Source: Citrus sinensis
Lineage: Eukaryota; Streptophyta; Magnoliopsida; Sapindales; Rutaceae
Direction: 5' to 3'
NCBI RefSeq assembly: GCF_022201045.2
Contig: NC_068557.1
Span: forward strand, 32,465,501-32,529,500
Length of the DNA stretch: 64,000 bases
The notes beneath the pieces were generated by a model that saw only the letters and a list, made by a program, of their open reading frames with translations, was not told the origin of the DNA and did not search any database. How positions within the stretch are numbered: the first letter of the stretch is position 1; every line of letters starts with the position of its first letter. The position numbers and the translations under genes were made by a program. Of the stretch, positions 37,424 through 49,781 are shown one piece after another.

Positions 37424-37877
37424 AATAAAGTTTAACAAAAAGGCCCTATGAGCTCATCCTCTGTAACACTAAAGCAGCCAGCCACCGAGTTTTGCTTGCT
37501 ACATTTTCCAATTTTCTTTCTTTCTTTCTTTTTTTAATTTTACAACTTTGACCTATGCTGGCTATAAAGATACAATTGTTTATTCCTAATTCACGAGACA
37601 TCAGGAGCTCAGCTGAGCACCGGATCTGTTTCCAAACTTAATACTTCCTCCAGACGACTACGAACCTTCAAAGTAAAGTTTAACAATAAGGCCCTGTGTG
37701 CGCACTCCTCTGTCACACTAAAGCGGCCACCGAGTTTTGCTTGCTACATTTTCCCTTTTTTCTTTTTTCAATTTTACATCTTTGACCTAAGCTGGCTATA
37801 AAGACACAATTGTTTATTCCTAGTTCACGAGACATAAACTTAATTCTTCCTCCGAACGACTGCGAACCTTCAACACC
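37424..37877. repeat. Tandem duplication, period about 247 bp
   Basis: Copy A (about 37424-37670) and copy B (about 37671-37877) share TAAAGTTTAACAA, CACCGAGTTTTGCTTGCTAC, CTGGCTATAAAGA, ACAATTGTTTATTCCTA and CTTCCTCC...CGACT segments. Copy B lacks about 40 bp. It lies just past the INT4 stop codon, so it may fall in or beyond that gene's 3' untranslated region. Confidence 0.85.
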
Positions 37878-38088
37878 AAATATCTTCACACTTGAAAAGA
37901 TGCAACACATTAGTAGAGAAAACAGGAAGCATGTTCATGAGCAAAGCTAACATTCAAGCAATCACCTACGCATTGCTCATTCCATCACACAAACAAATTT
38001 GTTTAGGATCGTAAAAACATTAATGCATAAAAGCCCATGAACCGAAGGCATGATAGTACATTCATTGGAGAAGATGAATTTGAAGAGC

Positions 38089-40313
38089 TCAAGCATGCAT
38101 CTCAGACTTGTTGGACTTCTTCATAAATGCACTGGGTTTGAAGCCTGTTTCCAACATCTTCTCGACCTCCTCAAATGCCAATCCTTTGGTTTCCGGTACC
38201 AGCAAGTAAATGGCGACAAGTCCGAGCAGTGAGAACCCCGCAAACAAAAGGAAAGTCCCAGCCGAACCAAGAGCTTCGGTGAGTGTCAAGAATGTCAAAC
38301 TCACTATCAGATTTGATGTCCAGTTTGAAACAGCGGCAATTCCTCCACCAACACCTCTGTACCTCAGTGGATAGATCTCAGAGTTGACAATCCACGGGGC
38401 AGTTCCCATGCCTGGTGAGTAAGTTATGATGTATGCTCCGAGGAAGACCACCGCAAGCCATCCAAAACTACTAGGGCAACCACTTATGAAATATGTCCGG
38501 TGTTCATCACTACATAAGGTATCTGTAGACTTCTCATCAATCAAGCATGCTCCAGGAAGATACTGATCATAGAACGGAACAATTAGAACAATCAATAGGG
38601 TGAAATGAATATTCCAGTTGTGTATGAATAAACAATATTAAACCAATGGGTTGATTTAAGGGCTTTACTTCATTTCCTTTATGAGCACAGAAGCCACACT
38701 TTGCTTTCAAGCAATCCATACAGTTCCAGCTTTTTGCATTTCCATCAGTTATGTAAGCTGGACATGTATTGTTCCCTCCAAAGTGAGAAGATTCGATCTG
38801 ACTGACGGTTGGGGCATGAATAGCTGCTTGGAAGAACACAACAGCTAACGCAACAAGGCAGCTGCTGAGTCCAAACATTGAAACAATCATCAACCTTCTT
38901 CTTCCGTATTTATCAACAAAAGCCATGCTAACAATTGAGCCAAGAGCATTAAGACCAGAAGTCACCAGAGAAAGAGCAAGAGCCGTACTCTTTGAGGCAA
39001 ATCCGGCAAATTGCACTATGGTTGGACTGTAATACATGACGGTGTTGATACCCACAAACTGCTGAGCCACTTGAACTGTGACACCAGCATAGAGTCCTCT
39101 CCTTACAATTTTGTTGCCAAAAGCTCCCTTTAGTCTAGAAATCATGTCTTTCCCAATAAGACCTTCCTCAGCTTTTTCATTTTCAACAGATTGTTTCAAG
39201 AGATTTACCTCCTCTTCAACTTGATCAGCGGGGTAAATTTTCTCCAGGATGGCCCTGGCCTCGTCGACTTTGTTCTGGATTTGGGGGGGGGAAAGGCCAA
39301 AAACATTTCAAAAGTTGCATCTAAATCTGACAATGTACGAACTCATTTATCGAATTTATTTGGAAGAGGTAACAAGAAAGAACCCATACACATACACAAA
39401 CACACAAAAAATGAAATTTGAAGCATGAAAGGTACCATAACTCACCTGTCGGTAAAGCCATCTTGGAGACTCAGGAAGCATCATCATGAGGCCAAATTGA
39501 ACAACAGCCGGGAGGCCTGCTACCCCAAGCATCCAACGCCAGGTTCCAGGTGCCTAAAACAGGAACTTAGAAATGGGTTAGAGGTGTGTTAATTCGTAGA
39601 AGGACGAGTAGTGAGTATTGAGTAGAGACTAACCTTGGTGAAGGCCAAGTTGATTAAGTATGCAAGGAATTGGCCTCCAGTAATGAGAAAACCGTTGGCG
39701 CTAACGAGAGCACCTCTAATTTTGGCAGGGGATGCTTCTGAAATGTAAAGAGGAGCAGTCATTGAAGCCATTCCAACCCCAAGACCAACGAAAATTCTTC
39801 CAAGGATGATCACCCAGGGCTGAGGTGCAATTGCCATGATTATTGCACCAATGAAGAACAAAACGTCTGCCCCTAGAAGTGAAATCTTCCTCCCAAACCT
39901 ATCATTAATCCATCCCCCAAAACCGGCCCCAAAGATGGCACCCGCAACCGCCATACTCACTATCAGCTCCTGTAGCCATGTTTTCTTTTCAACATCACGA
40001 AAGTCCTCCTTAATGTAAAGGAGGGCACCAGATATAACTCCTAGAACACAGATACAAAATTATATAGATTAACTATTTACCGATCCGAGACCAAATCACG
40101 AGTATGTGTGTGTGTGTGTGTACGTATACAAATTTACATATAATAATAATAATAATAATAATAATATATGTTACTACCTGTGTCATAACCAAACAAGAGG
40201 CCTCCAATGCCGGCTGATAATGCAAGCTTCATAATGTAAGGAGTTGTCCATACTATATTCCAGCATTCCGTAAATTCAGTCTTACTCGCTTTCGAAACTC
40301 CTCCTTCCACCAT
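38089..40313 (-). CDS. INT4: Plasma-membrane myo-inositol/H+ symporter
   Basis: Five minus-strand exons (40313-40178, 40040-39634, 39553-39446, 39274-38669, 38562-38089) encode 576 residues with in-phase joins. It is a 12-helix sugar-porter-type major facilitator: [15 protein letters not shown] in helix 1, DRFGRK loop, [40 protein letters not shown] and PETKGL. A large extracellular loop between helices 9 and 10 carries the CPAY...[13 protein letters not shown]...GACL...CSDEHR...GCPSSFG cysteines, the PSI-like insert that marks plant INT proteins. It imports myo-inositol with protons. The N terminus [18 protein letters not shown] matches INT4. A likely 100-bp 5'-UTR intron (40473-40374) lies before the ATG. 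Intron 1 holds (GT)n and (AAT)n runs. Closest recalled relative is At4g16480. Confidence 0.95.
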
Positions 40314-40479
40314 CGGTACTAATTGCCTTTATACAAACCGGAGAACAAAACTTTGACCTAATTCCGATTATACCTGCAACAAAAGTTTAAGGATTTTAAT
40401 AAGACATTTTCACAAGCTAAAATTCTTCGGAGAATGAGTCGCTCTAAAAATAATAATTATTATTATTACATACCTCAAA

Positions 40480-41743
40480 ATTAAATAGCCTAACACTAAA
40501 AGGGTAACCTTATCTTATGATTGATTTTTCATAGGCATTGAGCATAACTATGATTGTGAAAGCTGAAGACAAATTTATTTTAGAGTATAAGACAATTTTT
40601 GTTTCAGGAAACAAAAGTACTTTGAAATGTTTGTATCCAAATAAGACTGAAACCAGTTTGAACTTACGAACTTTAAATATAATAATCACGCCGTTACCTA
40701 CGTAATACCTATGAGGGCTCTTGTCTGGTTTCAAGTAGTGTGCCTGGCTTGAACTTTCGCGCGGGCGCGTGTGTAATAATAATAATTCTCTATCAATATC
40801 AGATGTGACGTGAGCTATCTTAAAAACTTGGAACCTGAAAAAAAGATAAAAAGAAGAAGAAGAAGAAGAATTGTAGCGCAGACATATTATCACACAGCTA
40901 TGCTGCCATTTCATGAAACGAAACGAATAAGGGAAAACTGAAAAGAAGCCATGAGAATAGACGTACGAAGGCGGAGTGAAACTCTGTATTCAATATTTGA
41001 GCTTCGGAAACCTGTAAGACTTTTGTGTTGTAAAATAACCAAGAGGTCTGTTTTTATTGTATGTATTGGTCATGCGATCGAGCCGGAACCTCGGCCCGAT
41101 GATAACGGCACACCCACACGGCGCAGGTAGGTCTGGGATTATATGGTATTTTATTAAATGTACAGCTCAAAATGGAATATGATCATATCAACCTCATTTA
41201 TATATTACAACTTGATTGCCAAATTTAGATCCCAACTCAGAATTTCATTTGAGGCTCAACTTATTTTTCTCTTCGACAGCCAGTTGGTTTTCTAATTATG
41301 GATTCATGTTCTTTTTGGATAAATGATATTATCATTATCCATCTGACTGTCACCCGTATCTGTTCTGGGATTTATTAGAATTTTCTTTCCTTTTTTTTTA
41401 AAAAATTATTATCCACTACTCATTAATAAAAAAAAAAAAGTAATGATAGACATTCCATATTTTTTATTTTAAATTTTATCTTAAACGATATATAATTCAT
41501 TAATTGATTGATAATTTTTTATAAAATTTAAATAAACTAATCGTGTTATCTTATCAACTAATTAATGAATATTATATCATTTGGGATAGTTTTCTAAAAT
41601 TCATGAACCCATGCCCTTTCGGACCAATACCTGATCAAACTGGCGCCTTAGACCAACTCGGCCATCTTGACGTTCTTAGCCAATGAGCATCATCAACTCT
41701 ATCCGAATCATAAAGAACTCAAAAAACAGTACCACAAGGTTAG

Positions 41744-41777
<34 letters not shown>

Positions 41778-42047
41778 AAGATAATTACAAAACGAAAAAT
41801 AAGAAGAAACAGATATAAAACAAGCGTAGCTTAAACATATCGACATTCTCGAGCATATATACTAAGGTTAGTATATATGTACTGAAAATGTTTCTTATTT
41901 TTGACCATTTTTCTTTTAGATTAACACAAATCTTCGCATCACTGTTTTCGGAACTTGTTCTATAATTTCTCTTGCATGTAATCCACTTAAATGGTGGATC
42001 ACATTAAGACATCTATATGGACATTACAGTACTATTACAGAGAGACT
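40480..42047. other. INT4 upstream region and intergenic DNA
   Basis: Includes the INT4 first untranslated exon and promoter region, then non-coding DNA with an (AT)n tract at about 41743-41771. No gene seen. Confidence 0.55.
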
Positions 42048-42219
42048 ATTTTTATTTGAGTTGAGCTTCTGACACCCCTCATATTTTCTTATAGAACCAC
42101 TCTTCTAAAGATATTCCACAAAAATAAATAAATAAACTAAAACATTATCTAATGACACCATAATTATTACAAAATTATTCTCAACATATATATAGAAAAA
42201 AAGTATCTTTTAAATATTT

Positions 42220-42450
42220 GTAGAGATAGCATTGATCATCGTAAATTTTTAAAAAAAAATCTTTTAATTATCTTTAAAATATCTTTTAATTATCTTTAAA
42301 AATATCTTTTAATTATCTTTAAAATATCTTTTAATTATCTTTAAAAATATCTTTTAATTATCTTAAAAATATCTTTTAATTATCTTTAAAAGTATCTTTT
42401 AATTATTTGTAGAGATAGCATTGATCATCGTAAATTTTTTAAAAAATATC
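42220..42450. repeat. 22-24-bp tandem repeat, about 7 copies, with flanking direct repeats
   Basis: ATCTTTTAATTATCTTTAAA units repeat about seven times between two copies of GTAGAGATAGCATTGATCAT (near 42220 and 42409), which are themselves a direct duplication. Likely slippage plus unequal exchange. Confidence 0.85.
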
Positions 42451-42516
42451 TTTTATTTCATTTTATAATTCCCTAAATTATATGAACCACGACGACATAT
42501 AGGGTGTAAAAAGTTA

Positions 42517-43135
42517 GGTGGCGTTTGTTTTTTTATCTGAAATCTGAATGGACCTGAATTAATCTGAATTCTGAATAGATCTGAATGTCTGAATCTGAAT
42601 AATATGTTTGTTTTTTTGTCTGAATCTCGGAAAATAAGTATTAAGTTATTTTTTTTTTCAACTTAAAAAGCTGAAAATATGTACTTTTACATTTGTATCC
42701 TTATTAAATTTGAATGTCAAATAAATAATAAATTAAATACCACAATATTTTAACATTTATAAGTAAAATTATATTCAAATGAATACATAATTATTTTAGA
42801 ATTTTAATATATAAAATACGATAAATTTTAAATTTTATCGTATATAATATAAGAAAGAAAAAATAGGGAAATTTTTATGTGGGGTAAATGTCTATGGGTG
42901 AGTTTTGAGATAGACATGAAAAATAAATTAGAAAGCAGGGATATTTTTGACATTAGCAAGTAATTGACTTAATTCATATTTCTCCATTAAGTAAAAAGCC
43001 AAAAAAATTGGCTTATTTTATTAAGTCAAAATTATCTAAAAAGTCTCATTAAGTTATAAAAACAAACACCTCTAATTAACTTAATTAATTAAGTTAAGTC
43101 ATTTTAAGTCATTAAGTTAAAAAACAAACACCACC
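42517..43135. mobile_element. PIF/Harbinger-type MITE (about 619 bp), nested
   Basis: Ends GGTGGCGTTTGTTTTTTTAT and, complemented, GGTGGTGTTTGTTTTTTAAC, with TTA duplicated on each side (42514-42516 and 43136-43138). The left arm has CTGAAT repeats and the right arm has ACTTAAT repeats, both common in plant Harbinger MITEs. It lacks transposase. Confidence 0.75.
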
Positions 43136-43959
43136 TTAGTTAGAAAGAAATTATTTGTTGATTTAATTATAAATGTCTTTGTCTTTTTTTATTGTAATTT
43201 TAATTAAAAGTTAAAATTGTAAACTCAATAGAGGGGGATTAGGGCTTTTGAGAGGCGTGAGAAGCACTGATTTTTCTTTTCTTTTTGATAAGGAGGAAGT
43301 TGAATTCTCGTCATTTATTGGGATGAAAGATTTTGAAAGCCCAACTCAACTAGAACTCATAGCCCACAATTGTACAATAAATTAACAGCAAATGCTAAAT
43401 TATATTTAACTCTTTAACTTATTTTATTTACACAAATTATGTGGGCTCTATTACTGTGTTATTGTTCTTGTGGTAAAGAGTAAGTTAAAGCTAAATGTAA
43501 CTTAACGGGCTCCTAAACTAAAATTGTAGTCTTAATATCCACCCTCTAACAAATAAATTCTCTCAGAGATAACTCTTGGGTTAAAATTAACATATTTAAG
43601 ATTTTGTCTTTGTTTTTTTTCCCCTTAGGGGCATTGTTCAGAAGCCAACATCAATGCTCGGTTCATGAACATTTAAATCCTATCAACAAACCCAAATCTG
43701 ATTTCAAAAAATGAAACCTAGATCTATTCCTAATTTGAGAAATCCAGATCTGATCCAATAAAATATTTACATCCTAACCACCCAAATCTACAATTAGAAT
43801 AGAAGCACTAGTTAAGATTTTTATCTCCAACAACTCGACCAGTATTGTCCTCTCCTGCCGCCTTTCTTGACTCCTCCTCCTCCTCACCACCTTCGGGAGT
43901 CAGGCTGTCGTCTTCGGGCTATCTGGATTTGTGGGTGGACTTTGTTCAAAGATTCCAAG

Positions 43960-44240
43960 AGAGGAAGAGGGTCGTTTGGGATTAAAGTTAGACATCTATA
44001 ATTTTTAAGTTACACTATTAAAATATTTAATAAATATTAATTGATATAGTGTAGAAATTTTGTTGATATGATTTTGCATTTATACGATAAAAATTCTATT
44101 ATATTTTTACTAATTTTGTCAAAATTATTATTTAAAAATTGTATTCACTACATATTATAATTTTTTTTTATAATTACAGTTTTTTTATAATAGTTTTTGT
44201 TTTAAACTTACAACAACTCAGTTTCAAATAAGATCAGAAT
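43960..44240. mobile_element. Relative of the 28890 MITE
   Basis: Left GGGTCGTTTGGGATTAAAG and right (complement) GATCTTATTTGAAACTGAG ends. The interior shares TCTATTATAT...TTTGTCAAAATTATTATTTAAA with 28980-29110. Boundaries are approximate and no exact target duplication was fixed. Confidence 0.5.
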
Positions 44241-45890
44241 CAGTAAACGAGTTTACTTAGAATTAAAATGCTTGTCCATGTAGTTGCATAAGGAAAGGGA
44301 GTTTTATGTGGATAATGAAAGGGTGTCAAAACACAACTCTACAAGAAAAGAAAAGTTTTTTTTTTAAAAAAAAAAAAAATTATTTGCAGATAATGAATAG
44401 GAGGACAATACTTGTACATACAAATAAAATGGTGATTTTTTTTTTTTTATTTTTACCGATCTTATATAAATTTTATGTGTAATGAGATGTGCAAATAGCA
44501 TTCCTCGAAAGGACAAAATTCAAATATGCAGGATATACATTATATGGGCATTTATTTGTGCATTCACATTGAAGCAAATAAGTCGTAGACAAAGAGAGGC
44601 AGGCAATTCTTTTGGGTCGCTGCTTGCTTCTGTACAGCAGAAAAGCACCGAACTTAACAGTCTAACAATTGTGTTGAGTGGTCGCTGCAGAGCACATCTT
44701 TAATGTAGAAAAAAGAAAACTAGCAGCAGCTGGAATTGAATTGGACGGATGGACAATGCAATGCCATGTGTATGTGCCCCAGCTTGCTCTAGGCCCTAGC
44801 TGCTTGCTGGACGAGGCAGGGCAACGCACTGCCACTGCCTACTGGTGAGTGGTATGGTGGCCATTGTTTCCATGCCTTGCAGTCTGCAAGATGATAAACA
44901 ATCAATGAGAGAGAGACTTTTCCACTTGCTGCATTAGACTGTGGCATTGGCCCCTCGTCATTTTAAGGCTCTTGCAGTCGTCGTCAGCATTTGCGCCCAC
45001 ACGTTGGTTGCTTCTTCCGCAAGTACATTGAAAAATCGTTATATTGATGATATGTTTCTTCTTGTGACGTTGTATGTGTGTGTCTATATATTATATTTTT
45101 AGGTTGTCTCCTTTTATAGTTTTAATTTACTTTGGTTTGATTTCAATTATGCTCTTCATCATCATCGTGCAAAAGTTAACTCATTATTATTTTTTTAACC
45201 ATGATTCACAGCCTCGCATTCGTGTAAGCTCATAATATCAGTTAATTTGTTGGAAGATTTACCTCATGTTTAGTAGTACTACATGGAAACTAAGAATCAT
45301 TCTCTTTAAGCTTATCATTTTCATCATAAACCTTGTCTGCTTCAACTTCACCCTAGACTAGTATAGTGTAAAAAGATAATAATCGAAAGTGCGCCGTATA
45401 ATTATATTTTAGGGTGTAACCTTGCCTCGGACCGACCGAAAAAACAATTTCAAGAGGCATTAACCATTCGTGTAGATACAATCATGTTGTATAAAAAAAA
45501 CAAAATAGGAATTAATAATTAGATTGTTATATCTCAAAAATTTCTAATCACTTGAGTTCCTAAATAAGTTAATCTCACGAGTATATCCATCAAATTGATG
45601 ATTAGCAAATTAGTGTACAATACCACCAAAAAATTCTGTGTTTGGGCCGGAGAAGAGAAGGTCCATTAAATGAACTCAAGCCCAATAATAGCAACGGCCT
45701 GTCGTCTCATTGTTGTTTACCACCCCTGACTCCCTCTCCGGCTCCTGGGTTCTCTGGCTGGCTGGCTGGCTCCAGTTACGTTTATATCATCGAAATCGAA
45801 CCCTCAATTTCTGAGGAGAACCGTTAGAAAGAAAACCGCGTCATTGTATTTGTTCTCTCCAGAGTCCAGAACCAACCCATTATAAAATCA
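44241..45890. other. Intergenic, upstream of RABA5a
   Basis: No coding gene recognised. The stretch 44700-45000 is more GC-balanced and non-repetitive. I looked for a miRNA hairpin there and could not support one. Confidence 0.5.
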
Positions 45891-47997
45891 CTTCATTTTC
45901 ATCATCAGATCCATTTCTACTGTTCTCATTTCGTCACAAATCTGAGATACGAGGGACAGAGAGCCACCTCGGCGTCATTAACCGGTGCGTTTCATTCATT
46001 AATCCCAATTTTTTAGCAGTATTTTCATCTGGGTCTCAGATATTTTCTTCTATAAATGCTTATACGTTCTGTAGTTCAATATGTGCTAAATGTTCCTTCT
46101 TGTTCTCCCTTTTTTTAAAATTTTTTTACTTTTTTTTTAATGTGAGTAAATTTTTCTGGGTTTGTTATTTGATCGTAAATGTTATGTTTGAAACGGAGGA
46201 TGTATTAGTGCTTACCATGCGTTGCTAGTGAATTCTGTGTAGTAAATGAGGTAGTTTCAGTTATTTTATCGGAGAATGTTTGTGTCGTGTTTTAAGTTAG
46301 TGCCTTTGTTGAACGAAGTGTCACTTGGTGTATAAATGTTTTACTATTTGATTGCAATGTTTTCTTGTGGCTATTGATTGGAATTTTTTCAAAGTCAAAT
46401 ATAGTATATATGAGTAATATCATTGATACTCTTTTTTGGTCAGTTGATAGGATTGTTTATTGATCCATGGGCATCTTTATTGATTTATCATAGCTGTATG
46501 AAATGTGTTGATTAATGAATTTAGGGAACATATATGATGGTTGGAATTTTGAATCACCTTTCATCATCTGCATAATTATTGAAGTTGAGAGAGAGCCTTA
46601 CTATGCCAAGTGTTGAAGCCCGCTTACATAATTTGGTCTTTTTATTTGAATTTACTGCTTTTCTTTGCATTTTCATTTCAAGTAATGATCTAGTGGGCGA
46701 CAGTGACACGTCGCGTGCTGCTGTCTGATTAATCCACAGCTTCAGCACTATTTACAAGGAGTCACATAATTCTTCTACCTGTTCAGGTGCTTGTCATAAC
46801 ATCTTCCTATATGTAAATAGTTGGCCTGGTGGCTTCGTCCATATGCTGTTATGGTTTTTATTTATGCACATATATTTAAAGCTCTCTCTCTTATGAGGCA
46901 GCATCTTTATTGAATGGCATGTTTTTCAAGGTTGCAAGTGCAATCAAACCACTGTTGATGTTGGTATTCTTGTTTTATCACGAAGTCATAATCTCTTGTA
47001 TGGCCACCCATGATCGGATTGGCCAGAAAATTTTCATTAGCCATTCTCTTGCTGAGGACTGCAGTAATGACTACTAAGAATTTTCTTAGTTCTTTCATTT
47101 TCTAGTGCTGTTTGTTTATGCTCTACTTTGTAATGCATGGAAATTGCAATAAAGGGTAACATGGTTAGGTTGCTAAATTGGTTCCCTGATCCAAATTGTT
47201 TTCAAGGTTAGGTTGTTATATTGGTTTCAACGGAGTCTTCTGGTACTTCATGGCTTTGTTTTTCCTTTTCCAACGATGATCTGACTATTATATTTAATTT
47301 CAGGCTGACAAAGGAGCGTACCAACTGGGAGCGAGAGCTGAAGTGGGGTCTGTAGTGGTAGAAGGGAAAAAAGTTAGTTTAGTAGAGGTATAAAGTGACA
47401 ACCTTTAAGGGGCTAGAAGGTTTTAGAGCATGTAAGAAACTTTTATGTGTAATATGCAAGCAGTATTTGCAGCAAACATGCATGACAAAGTACATATTTA
47501 CACGGACACAATCTTCATTTTGAGCTTCTGGCACTGTCCACTTGATTACTTTTGAGTATATTCCTCCATTGTAGGTTTTCAGTTCCTGATGTTACTTGAA
47601 GCAGCGGGAACCTTAGATCCCGTGTCGCTTTGGAAGGCAAGATTGGAGTTTGACCATATTGTCCTGATAGATTTGCACACGAGTGTAAGGAAGCATCGGG
47701 TGGGGTAGAAGTTACTGGTTTTGATTGTACCACTCAATACTACATTCAGAAGAAAGGTATTTTCTGACATTCTGCCCATGTTGCGTCTAAATAATTATTG
47801 AACTGGAGCATTTTTTCACTTAATACACCTTACCTCCCTTTAAAGTTTCTTTTTCCAACTGTCTTTATTCTTTTCTTTGCATAGATGGAATTTGATATTT
47901 CTTTGCTATTAGTTGGTCCCTGAAAAGATCTACAACCCAGAAGTCTATTTGTTTGCCCATATGGATCAATAGTGTAAGAATTCTGTGAAAGTAGAAA
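45891..47997 (+). other. Probable 5' untranslated exons and introns of RABA5a
   Basis: Exon-like leader sequence about 45890-45984 is followed by GTGCGT. A good acceptor, TTTAATTTCAG, lies at 47303/47304, followed by non-coding exon-like sequence. Short open frames occur but none is conserved in appearance. The exact leader structure cannot be fixed without transcripts. Confidence 0.4.
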
Positions 47998-48842
47998 ATG
48001 GCTTTTTATTCTGAGGAGGACAGAGCTGAGGATTATCTTTTCAAGGTTGTTCTAATTGGTGATTCAGCTGTTGGGAAATCAAATTTGCTCGCTAGATTTG
48101 CAAGAGATGAGTTCTACCCGAATTCAAAATCGACCATCGGAGTGGAATTCCAAACCCAAAAGATGGATATCAATGGAAAGGAAGTTAAGGCACAGATCTG
48201 GGACACAGCAGGTCAGGAACGGTTCAGGGCTGTTACATCTGCGTACTACAGGGGTGCAGTTGGAGCTCTCTTGGTCTATGACATTAGTAGACGACAGACA
48301 TTTGATAGCATTGGCAGATGGCTTAATGAACTTCACAGTAAGGAACTTTACCGTTGTTTTTCCTTCTATATATTTTATTACTGTTTTGTTGTACATTTAA
48401 TATTTAATATGATGGCTGTTGTGGGGGGGGGGGGGGGGGAAAAGAACAAACTTATCATGCAAAAATGTCATGAATTGAATGATTGACTTGTAGTGTTTAT
48501 ACTGGAACAGCTCACTCAGATATGAATGTAGTAACCATACTTGTGGGCAACAAGTCGGATCTCAAAGACGCGAGGGAGGTAACTACTGCAGAAGGCAAGG
48601 CCTTGGCAGAGGCACAGGGTTTATTTTTCATGGAGACTTCAGCTCTTGATTCCTCAAATGTAACTGCTGCCTTTCAGACTGTCGTCACAGAGATCTACAA
48701 TATACTAAGCCGGAAAGTTATGATATCTCAAGAGCTGAAGCAAAAGGATTCTTCCTCATTCAACGGGAAGACAGTAGTTTTAGAAGGAGAAAAGAAGGAA
48801 GCAGATGCCGAGCCAAAAAAAGCTGGGTGTTGTTCATCTTAA
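47998..48842 (+). CDS. RABA5A: Rab11-class small GTPase RABA5a
   Basis: Two exons (47998-48337, 48511-48842) encode 223 residues. All nucleotide-binding motifs are intact: P-loop GDSAVGKS (21-28), switch-I TIGVEF (46-51), DTAGQE (69-74), NKSD (127-130) and ETSAL (155-159). The C terminus KKAGCCSS carries the double cysteine for geranylgeranylation, so the protein is membrane-anchored. Rab-A (Rab11) proteins direct trans-Golgi-network/recycling-endosome traffic to the plasma membrane and cell plate. The N terminus [16 protein letters not shown] and the [12 protein letters not shown] stretch match RABA5a rather than RABA5b-e. The single intron, inside the ELHTHS codons, has a poly-G run at about 48422-48439. 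Closest recalled relative is At5g47520. Confidence 0.95.
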
Positions 48843-48989
48843 AGATGTGATGCTTGCTCAAGCTCAACATCTGATCTGTGTGCTGCTGAAATACTCTTAG
48901 CTCAGACATGCCACTGAAATTCCCTGACTTCTTCTTCTCCATGTGTTTAATCTCATTTCTTTTTTTTTTTTATTTATATTTTTTAACCA

Positions 48990-49780
48990 AAAAAAAATAT
49001 TTTGTTTCATGGATTGGTTAGTTTTTTTTTTTTTTTTGACGGAGGAGAATTAGCAAATGTAAATGACCTCAAGGGGATTGGAGAAGTGATTATATGGATA
49101 CACAACTTTCAGATTCCAAGTGTCTTTATTATGTATTTATGGTTGCTTGACTTTGCTGTCTTTTGCTAATAATTTTTGCCTCGTATCAAATTTGTATCGA
49201 GAGCAAATGGCCGGTGAGAGGCTTTTTTTTTTTTTCCTCGTCGGCAAGTGCAAATAGCCCCCGAACTAGAATTAAATTTATATAATAATTGATAGTTTTT
49301 AATATTGTATAATTTCTCTCTTTTCTTTTTACTTTTTTAATATTATATATAATATAAAAATAATAATTAATATTCGCACTGCTAAAAGTAGAAATTCTTA
49401 CGAAGAAAATGCAGTAAGAATGGATGAAAATGAAATGAATAGGCGAAGACCAAACTATTAGAACAGAGATGCAGCACAGGATTTGGTGCTCAACATTTGC
49501 GATCAGCGAACAGCCACTTGCCACTTGGAATGAACACAATGACGAAATTACCCACTCAAACACAGTAAAGCATCCATACGTAGAGAATTGGGGTGAGATC
49601 ATCATTTTCTTCGATGGTGATGGTGGTAAATGAAAACGGGGAGCCAAGCCAAGCCTAGCCAAGAGATAAAAAAGAGAAGAAGACCCATTTGATTGATCAA
49701 AGTCCAAACGCACATAACATAAGAAAGAGAAGCAAAATTTGATTAGTTAAAGGTTTGATAGAACTTAAAAGAATCTTTCC
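48990..49780. other. Intergenic between RABA5a and yippee-like
   Basis: AT-rich, with poly-T tracts at 48960-48971 and 49023-49037. No gene seen. Confidence 0.6.
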
Positions 49781-49781
49781 A

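Larger units (their letters stand above)
42057..43269. mobile_element. Degraded Mutator-type element of the 26517 family, with a nested insertion
   Basis: The left end TGAGTTGAGCTTCTGACACC and right end (complement CAGTGCTTCTCACGCCTCTC) loosely match the 26517 element's termini. The flanks ATTTTTATT (42048-42056) and ATTTTTCTT (43270-43278) are a 9-bp target duplication with one change. Subterminal AATTTTAATTAAAAGTTAAA matches the right arm of the 26517 copy. A PIF/Harbinger-type MITE (42517-43135) has inserted inside it. Confidence 0.5.

Noticed and set aside
19626-40313. A metabolic cluster for inositol/ascorbate (VTC4, cytochrome b561-DOMON, INT4)
   Set aside because: The functions are loosely linked, but the genes are not co-oriented or evenly spaced, and the same neighbours appear in Arabidopsis as ordinary synteny. 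Chance proximity is the simpler reading.
44700-45010. Possible miRNA precursor in a GC-balanced island upstream of RABA5a
   Set aside because: I compared it by eye with common plant miRNA sequences and looked for a long hairpin; neither was convincing.
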